Of a DNA stretch of 9,619 nucleotides, positions 5,695 to 9,619 are shown piece after piece. Source of the DNA: Candidatus Coliplasma caballi (lineage in GTDB: Bacteria; Bacillota; Clostridia; Oscillospirales; CAG-382); assembly GCA_018065365.1 (NCBI GenBank), contig JAGHTH010000200.1, positions 1-9,619 on the forward strand. Direction: 5' to 3'. Position numbers and translations under genes: made by a program. The notes under the pieces are model-generated. The model saw only the letters and a program-made list of their open reading frames with translations. It searched no databases and had not been told where the DNA came from. How positions within the stretch are numbered: position 1 is the stretch's first letter; every line of letters starts with the position of its first letter.

Positions 5695-6429
5695 GTGGAA
5701 TGCAGAAGATTTTTCTTTTCCGTGACCAAAGAGACCGCGTGGCTCAACGAAATGGGCGCGCAGGGCTATCGTCTGGAAAGCAGAAAAGATCATAAATACC
5801 GTTTTGCCCATACGGAAAACCGCGTTTGGCACTACCGCGTGGAATGGATGGATAACGCCGCCGACAGCGAACAGATGCAGTCGTATCTGGACGGGCGGGA
5901 AGCGCAGGGCGCGGCGATCGCGGCGGTTTGGTCGTTGTGGGTGTACTTCGTTTCGGAAGGCCCGATCCCCGCGAATGAGGAAATGCTTCGCCGGAATGTG
6001 AAGCATTATCGCAACATCGCGCTGTTTGCCGGCATTCTGATGCTGGCGGCGATCGCGCTTTTTATCGATCAACTCTCGCAGAGGGCGGTGCTGGAAGAAC
6101 ACGGCCTGAAGATTACGGCGCCTACGTTTGATTCTTCCGAACAGCCGATCGTCTGGTTCTGCAGACGGCTGGTTTACGGCGCGCAGGTTTTGCTGTATTA
6201 CTATTCGAAATTATGGTCGCGCGTGTTCGGCAATACCCGTGCGACGACCGTCCTCGGCATACTGATCCCCGTTATTCTTTTGCTGGGAGTGATCGCCGTC
6301 AAGAACGCGATCGAAGCCCATAAGTGCCGCGCACGTGTCAAAGAATTCGGGAATCTGTTGGCCGATCAACGCAAAGAAGAGGAGGCGCTGGAAATTGCAG
6401 AGCAAGAAGTACACGAAGAAAATCTCTGA
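5695..6429 (+). CDS. DUF2812-like membrane protein
   Basis: The N-terminus (FFFSVTKETAWLNEMGAQGYRLE, followed by an aromatic/basic stretch and HYRVEW) matches the pattern I know from DUF2812 proteins: a W/YLNEMAxxGY core. The family is widespread in Firmicutes and of unsettled function. From GTG 5695 the protein is 244 aa, with a soluble N-terminal domain to about residue 100, a membrane helix at about 108-124, a second at about 184-205, and a charged, helix-forming tail (208-243). Start choice: AAAGGA at 5679-5684 lies 10 nt before GTG 5695, and that start aligns with the usual DUF2812 beginning. ATG 5662 and ATG 5671 are in frame but lack a ribosome site. It is the first gene after the consensus promoter, and its last 35 nt overlap hprK. 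Many DUF2812 genes sit next to PadR-type regulators; none is seen here. The family call is fairly sure, the job unknown. Confidence 0.8.
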   Translation: MECRRFFFSVTKETAWLNEMGAQGYRLESRKDHKYRFAHTENRVWHYRVEWMDNAADSEQMQSYLDGREAQGAAIAAVWSLWVYFVSEGPIPANEEMLRRNVKHYRNIALFAGILMLAAIALFIDQLSQRAVLEEHGLKITAPTFDSSEQPIVWFCRRLVYGAQVLLYYYSKLWSRVFGNTRATTVLGILIPVILLLGVIAVKNAIEAHKCRARVKEFGNLLADQRKEEEALEIAEQEVHEENL

Positions 6430-7330
6430 AATCGCCGTCGAGTATGCGCTCGAGCGGCTCTATGAGCCGGAAGATATTGAGGAACGGTGCGTTTCACGTC
6501 CCGACATCAGCCGCCCCGGACTCCCGCTGACCGGTTTCTATCAGGACTTTGAGGCGGAACGCGTTCAGATCTTCGGCAACATGGAACACAGCTATCTGGA
6601 ATCGCTTTCTCCCGAACAGCGCTACGCGTCGCTGGACGAATTCTTCTCGCACGACGTGTCCATGGTCGTCGCGACCTGCGAGGGCGAAATTTTCCCCGAA
6701 ATGATCGAACTTGCCGAAAAGCACAAAACGCCGCTGTATGCGACCGAAAAAGGAACTTCCAACTTTACCGCCGCGCTCATCGCCGGACTCAACGTTTCGC
6801 TCGCGGAACGTATCACGACGCACGGCGTGTTCGTTGAGGTGTACGGCGAAGGCGTTCTGATCGTCGGCGAGAGCGGCGTCGGCAAGAGCGAAACCGCGAT
6901 CGAACTCGTCAAGCGCGGGCACCGACTGATCGCCGACGACGCCGTGGAACTCAAGCGCGTGTCGGACAAGACGCTGGTCGGAAGCGCGCCGGAACTGATC
7001 AAACACTACGTGGAACTGCGCGGCATCGGTATCATTGACGTGCGCCGTATCTTCGGTATGGGCGCGGTCAAAGCGACCGAAAAGGTGGATCTTTGCATCC
7101 AGTTCGAACAATGGGATCCCGAAAAGCAGTATGAGCGGTTCGGTCTGGAAACGCAATACACCGATATCCTCGGCATTCGGATCCCGTCGATTACGATCCC
7201 GGTCAAACCGGGCAGAAACCTGGCGGTCATTATCGAGATCGCCGCGATGAACAACCGTCAGAAGAAGATGGGTTACAACACCGCGGAGGAGTTCAACAAG
7301 AAACTGATGGAACTCCACGAACAGAAATAA
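6395..7330 (+). CDS. hprK: HPr kinase/phosphorylase
   Basis: The bifunctional sensor enzyme that phosphorylates HPr (and Crh where present) on Ser46 when glycolytic intermediates are plentiful, and removes the phosphate when they are not. It thereby controls CcpA-dependent catabolite repression and PTS flux. From the chosen TTG the product is 311 aa, normal for the family. The N-terminal domain (1-130) is followed by ERITTHGVFVEVYG, Walker A GESGVGKS (158-165), LIADDAVEL with the Asp181/182 pair, the family signature ELRGIGIIDVRRIFG (207-221), and IPVKPGRN (268-275). Start: AGGAGG at 6380-6385 lies 9 nt before TTG 6395, and the family sequence begins there. The frame extends upstream to an ATG at 6335, but that part is basic, unlike the family and lacks a ribosome site. 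The gene overlaps the DUF2812 gene by 35 nt, so translation is probably linked. A ROK kinase follows after 22 nt. Confidence 0.96.
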   Translation: MQSKKYTKKISEIAVEYALERLYEPEDIEERCVSRPDISRPGLPLTGFYQDFEAERVQIFGNMEHSYLESLSPEQRYASLDEFFSHDVSMVVATCEGEIFPEMIELAEKHKTPLYATEKGTSNFTAALIAGLNVSLAERITTHGVFVEVYGEGVLIVGESGVGKSETAIELVKRGHRLIADDAVELKRVSDKTLVGSAPELIKHYVELRGIGIIDVRRIFGMGAVKATEKVDLCIQFEQWDPEKQYERFGLETQYTDILGIRIPSITIPVKPGRNLAVIIEIAAMNNRQKKMGYNTAEEFNKKLMELHEQK

Positions 7331-7352
7331 AAGAAAGTGCAGGAACATAAGG

Positions 7353-8303
7353 ATGTATTACATCGGAATTGATTTGGGCGGAATGTCCATCAAAGCGGGA
7401 CTCTGCGACGAAAACGGAAAGATCCTTCTGGAAGAAGTTTGCCCCACCGTTCGCACCGAGGGCGGCGATCGGATCATTCGCGACATGGCGGATCTGATCG
7501 GACTCGTTCTGCAAAAGGCGAATCTGAAACCGGAGGACATCGAATACGCAGGCGTGGCTTCTCCCGGCTCCAACGACAGCGAAAACGGCGTGATCATTTA
7601 CGCCAGCACGATGCCGTTCTTACATTATCCGATCGCGGAAAAACTGCGGGAGTGGACGGGCATCCGGAAAATTTACATCGACAACGACGCCAACGCGGCG
7701 GCAAAAGGCGAAGCGACCTTCGGTGCCGCAAAAGGATATAAGGATTCTCTGTTCATCACGATCGGCACCGGCGTCGGCGGCGGCATCATCATTGACGGAA
7801 AGATCATTTCCGGCTTCAACTACGCCGGCGCGGAACTCGGACACTCCGTCATCGTACACGGCGGAAAACCGTGTACCTGCGGCAGACGCGGCTGTCTGGA
7901 ATGCTACGCGTCCGCGACCGCGCTGATCGAACAGACCAAGGAAAAGATGAAAGAGCGTCCCGATTCGGAAATGTGGAAGCTCGTGGACGGCGACATCGAC
8001 AAAGTGAACGGAAAGACCGCCTTTGACGCAATGCGCCTGAACGATCCCGCCGGAAAAGAGGTCGTCGATACCTACATCGGATACCTTGCCTGCGGCGTAA
8101 CCAACTACATCAACATTTTTCAGCCCGAGGTGTTAAGCATCGGCGGCGGCATCTGCAAAGAGGGCGACTATCTGCTGAAACCGCTTCGGGAGATCGTAGA
8201 GAAAGAGCAGTATTCGCGCAACGGCGACAAGCTGACGCGCATCAAGATCGCCGAACTCGGCAATCACGCCGGGATCGTCGGCGCGGCGTCTCTGGGAAGA
8301 TAA
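7353..8303 (+). CDS. glcK: ROK family glucokinase
   Basis: A cytoplasmic ATP-dependent sugar kinase of the ROK family, most likely glucokinase (glucose to glucose 6-phosphate). The 316 residues show the N-terminal phosphate loop IGIDLGGMSIKAGL (4-17), the catalytic segment IDNDANAAAKGE (109-120) with Asp112 as the likely base, and GTGVGGG (138-144). The ROK zinc signature is E161-L-G-H164, then C174-T-C176-G-R-R-G-C181-L-E183. The late motif SIGGGI precedes the C-terminal helices. There is no N-terminal helix-turn-helix, so it is an enzyme rather than a ROK repressor. AGGA at 7341-7344 lies 8 nt before the ATG. It follows hprK by 22 nt and is surely co-transcribed, placing glucose phosphorylation beside the catabolite-repression sensor. 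Substrate is inferred from family; other ROK sugars (N-acetyl amino sugars, allose) cannot be excluded from sequence alone. Confidence 0.93.
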   Translation: MYYIGIDLGGMSIKAGLCDENGKILLEEVCPTVRTEGGDRIIRDMADLIGLVLQKANLKPEDIEYAGVASPGSNDSENGVIIYASTMPFLHYPIAEKLREWTGIRKIYIDNDANAAAKGEATFGAAKGYKDSLFITIGTGVGGGIIIDGKIISGFNYAGAELGHSVIVHGGKPCTCGRRGCLECYASATALIEQTKEKMKERPDSEMWKLVDGDIDKVNGKTAFDAMRLNDPAGKEVVDTYIGYLACGVTNYINIFQPEVLSIGGGICKEGDYLLKPLREIVEKEQYSRNGDKLTRIKIAELGNHAGIVGAASLGR

Positions 8304-8351
8304 CCGCGGGGAGCCGGACATCATTTTTTCACGAAAGAGAACAGGTTTTTT

Positions 8352-9619
8352 ATGTCAATGACGCAAGAGATTACCGAAATTACCTCCCTGCCTACGATCC
8401 CGCTTCGCGGAATCGTGGTCTTTCCCGGTCTGACCGCGAGTTTTGAACTCGGCAGGGAACTTTCCGTTTCGACGCTTCGCAAGGCGGCGGAAAAGGGGTC
8501 GCAGCTGTTTCTGGTGCCGCAAAACGACGCCGAAGTGGAGAACCCCGGCGAGTTTGACCTCGCAACCGTCGGTGTCGTCGCAAACGTGGTCAACGTTCTG
8601 CGGATGACCAACGGAAATTATCAGGTCATCGCCGAAGGACTTTACCGCAGCAAACGACTTGCCACCGAGGAAACGGAGGGCGGACTTTACAGCCGCATCG
8701 AAGCGGTCGAAAGCGACGACGTGCCGCTCGCAAAGAGCCGCCGCACCCTGCAGTCGCTCTGGAAGGTGTTCGACGATTTTACACAGTACGGAACGAGACC
8801 GTCCGACGATATTATCGACGACCTCAAAAAGACGGACGATCCCGGGATGCTCGCCGATTTTCTCGGCAGCAATTTCATTTCTGGCTTTGAGGATCGCTTC
8901 CTGCTTTTACAGGAGACCGATCCCGTTCGCAGAGCGGAACAGCTGATCGCCATGCTGGAAAAACGCATCGCGATGATGGAACTCGAGAATTCGATCCAGG
9001 CGAAAGTGCGTTACCGCCTGCAAAGACGCCAGCGCGACGCGTTCTTAAAAGAACAACTCGACGCGATCAAGGGCGAACTCGGTATGGACGAGGGTATGGG
9101 CGATTACGACAGCGCCGACGACGGCTATTCCAAGCGCGTCGAGGAAGCCGACCTGCCCGATGAAGTCCGTGCGAAACTGAAAGAAGACGCGGCCAAACTC
9201 GCAAAAATGCCGTTCGGAACGGCGGAAGGCACCGTGCTTTCCAACTATCTGGACGTGTGTTTGGAATTACCGTGGCGCAAATACAGCGAAGACCGCCTGG
9301 ACATTGCGGAAGCGCAGAAGATTCTGGACGAAGATCACGACGGGATCGCGAAAGTCAAAGAACGCATCCTTGAATTTTTGTCCGTCAAACAACTCAAACC
9401 CGACGCAAAGGGGCAGATCCTCTGCCGTGTCGGGCCTCCCGGGGTGGGTAAGACCTCCGTTGCCTGTTCGGTCGCAAGAGCGACGAACCGCAATTTTGCG
9501 CGCGTGTCGCTGGGCGGCATCCGCGACGAAGCGGAGATCCGCGGACACCGCAAAACCTACATCGGAGCGATGCCGGGCAGAATCATCGACGCGATCAAAC
9601 AGGCGGGAACGGCAAACCC
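8352..9619 (+). CDS. lon: ATP-dependent Lon protease, N-terminal half (cut by window edge)
   Basis: Lon is the cytoplasmic AAA+ protease that degrades misfolded and selected regulatory proteins. 422 codons are present and the frame is open at the edge, so the second half of the AAA module and the Ser-Lys protease domain are not visible. The LON substrate-binding domain opens with SLPTIPLRGIVVFPG (about 12-26) and extends to about residue 200. A charged coiled-coil region follows (MLEKRIAMMELENSIQ; RQRDAFLKEQLDAIKGELG). The AAA domain holds PWRKYSED, Walker A GPPGVGKT (361-368) and VSLGGIRDEAEIRGHRKTYI followed by GAMPGRI. ATG 8352 is preferred, with AGG at 8343-8345 six nt upstream; ATG 8358 is the alternative. 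It follows the ROK kinase by 48 nt with no terminator seen, so read-through is likely. No CIRCE or CtsR-like repeat is apparent in the short gap. Confidence 0.96.
   Translation, partial: MSMTQEITEITSLPTIPLRGIVVFPGLTASFELGRELSVSTLRKAAEKGSQLFLVPQNDAEVENPGEFDLATVGVVANVVNVLRMTNGNYQVIAEGLYRSKRLATEETEGGLYSRIEAVESDDVPLAKSRRTLQSLWKVFDDFTQYGTRPSDDIIDDLKKTDDPGMLADFLGSNFISGFEDRFLLLQETDPVRRAEQLIAMLEKRIAMMELENSIQAKVRYRLQRRQRDAFLKEQLDAIKGELGMDEGMGDYDSADDGYSKRVEEADLPDEVRAKLKEDAAKLAKMPFGTAEGTVLSNYLDVCLELPWRKYSEDRLDIAEAQKILDEDHDGIAKVKERILEFLSVKQLKPDAKGQILCRVGPPGVGKTSVACSVARATNRNFARVSLGGIRDEAEIRGHRKTYIGAMPGRIIDAIKQAGTAN

Noticed and set aside
5410..6102. A 230-codon minus-strand frame spanning the SRP RNA promoter and the DUF2812 gene
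   Set aside because: It crosses two promoters and the 5' end of a structural RNA; the opposite strand has a better-supported gene.
6494..7348. A 284-codon open frame on the minus strand
   Set aside because: Entirely antisense to hprK, which has clear family motifs; no family resemblance in the antisense frame.
1..9619. CRISPR arrays, insertion sequences, tRNA or rRNA genes, phage or defence genes
   Set aside because: No spaced long repeats, transposase motifs, terminal inverted repeats or tRNA-like cloverleaf were seen; the content is chromosomal housekeeping.

Overview
This window reads as a chromosomal, largely housekeeping segment of a moderately GC-rich Firmicute, most likely a gut-type clostridial lineage. 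Three things point there: the order ffs (large SRP RNA with an Alu domain)-dnaX-ybaB-recR, the presence of HprK with a ROK glucokinase, and a ZTP riboswitch ahead of formate-THF ligase. No mobile element, CRISPR array, tRNA or rRNA is visible. The placement is inferred from gene content and order, not from a search.

Left part, minus strand (1-2562). A lipoprotein gene with its own consensus promoter runs off the left edge. Just upstream of it lies the intrinsic terminator of fhs (formate-tetrahydrofolate ligase). As written, fhs carries a one-base deletion near 1898 that splits it into two frames; everything else in the gene is intact. fhs has its own promoter (2533-2562) and a leader of about 270 nt. 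The leader holds a ZTP/ZMP riboswitch, recognised by a P1 stem, a 5-bp pseudoknot and the GCCGACCGTCTGGGC 3' element, and an overlapping intrinsic terminator. Low ZTP would stop transcription before fhs; high ZTP, a sign of 10-formyl-THF shortage, would let it proceed.

Middle part, minus strand (2596-5526). A recombination/replication cluster is transcribed in the order ffs, dnaX, ybaB, recR. The SRP RNA has a strong promoter and its two ends form a long closing helix. dnaX starts 57 nt downstream of the RNA with a strong Shine-Dalgarno and no obvious promoter of its own. ybaB and recR are separated by one base.

Right part, plus strand (5575-9619). This group diverges from ffs across an AT-rich region of about 200 nt that carries phased A-tracts, a short palindrome and a perfect TTGACA-17-TATAAT promoter. 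It encodes a DUF2812-like membrane protein, hprK (overlapping it by 35 nt), a ROK glucokinase, and the N-terminal half of the Lon protease, which is cut by the window edge. HprK and glucokinase together suggest carbon catabolite control and sugar phosphorylation.

I found no convincing new multi-gene system. The points most worth a second look are the fhs frameshift under a textbook riboswitch, the SRP RNA end helix with its unclear coupling to dnaX, the phased A-tract array, and the DUF2812 gene fused translationally to hprK.
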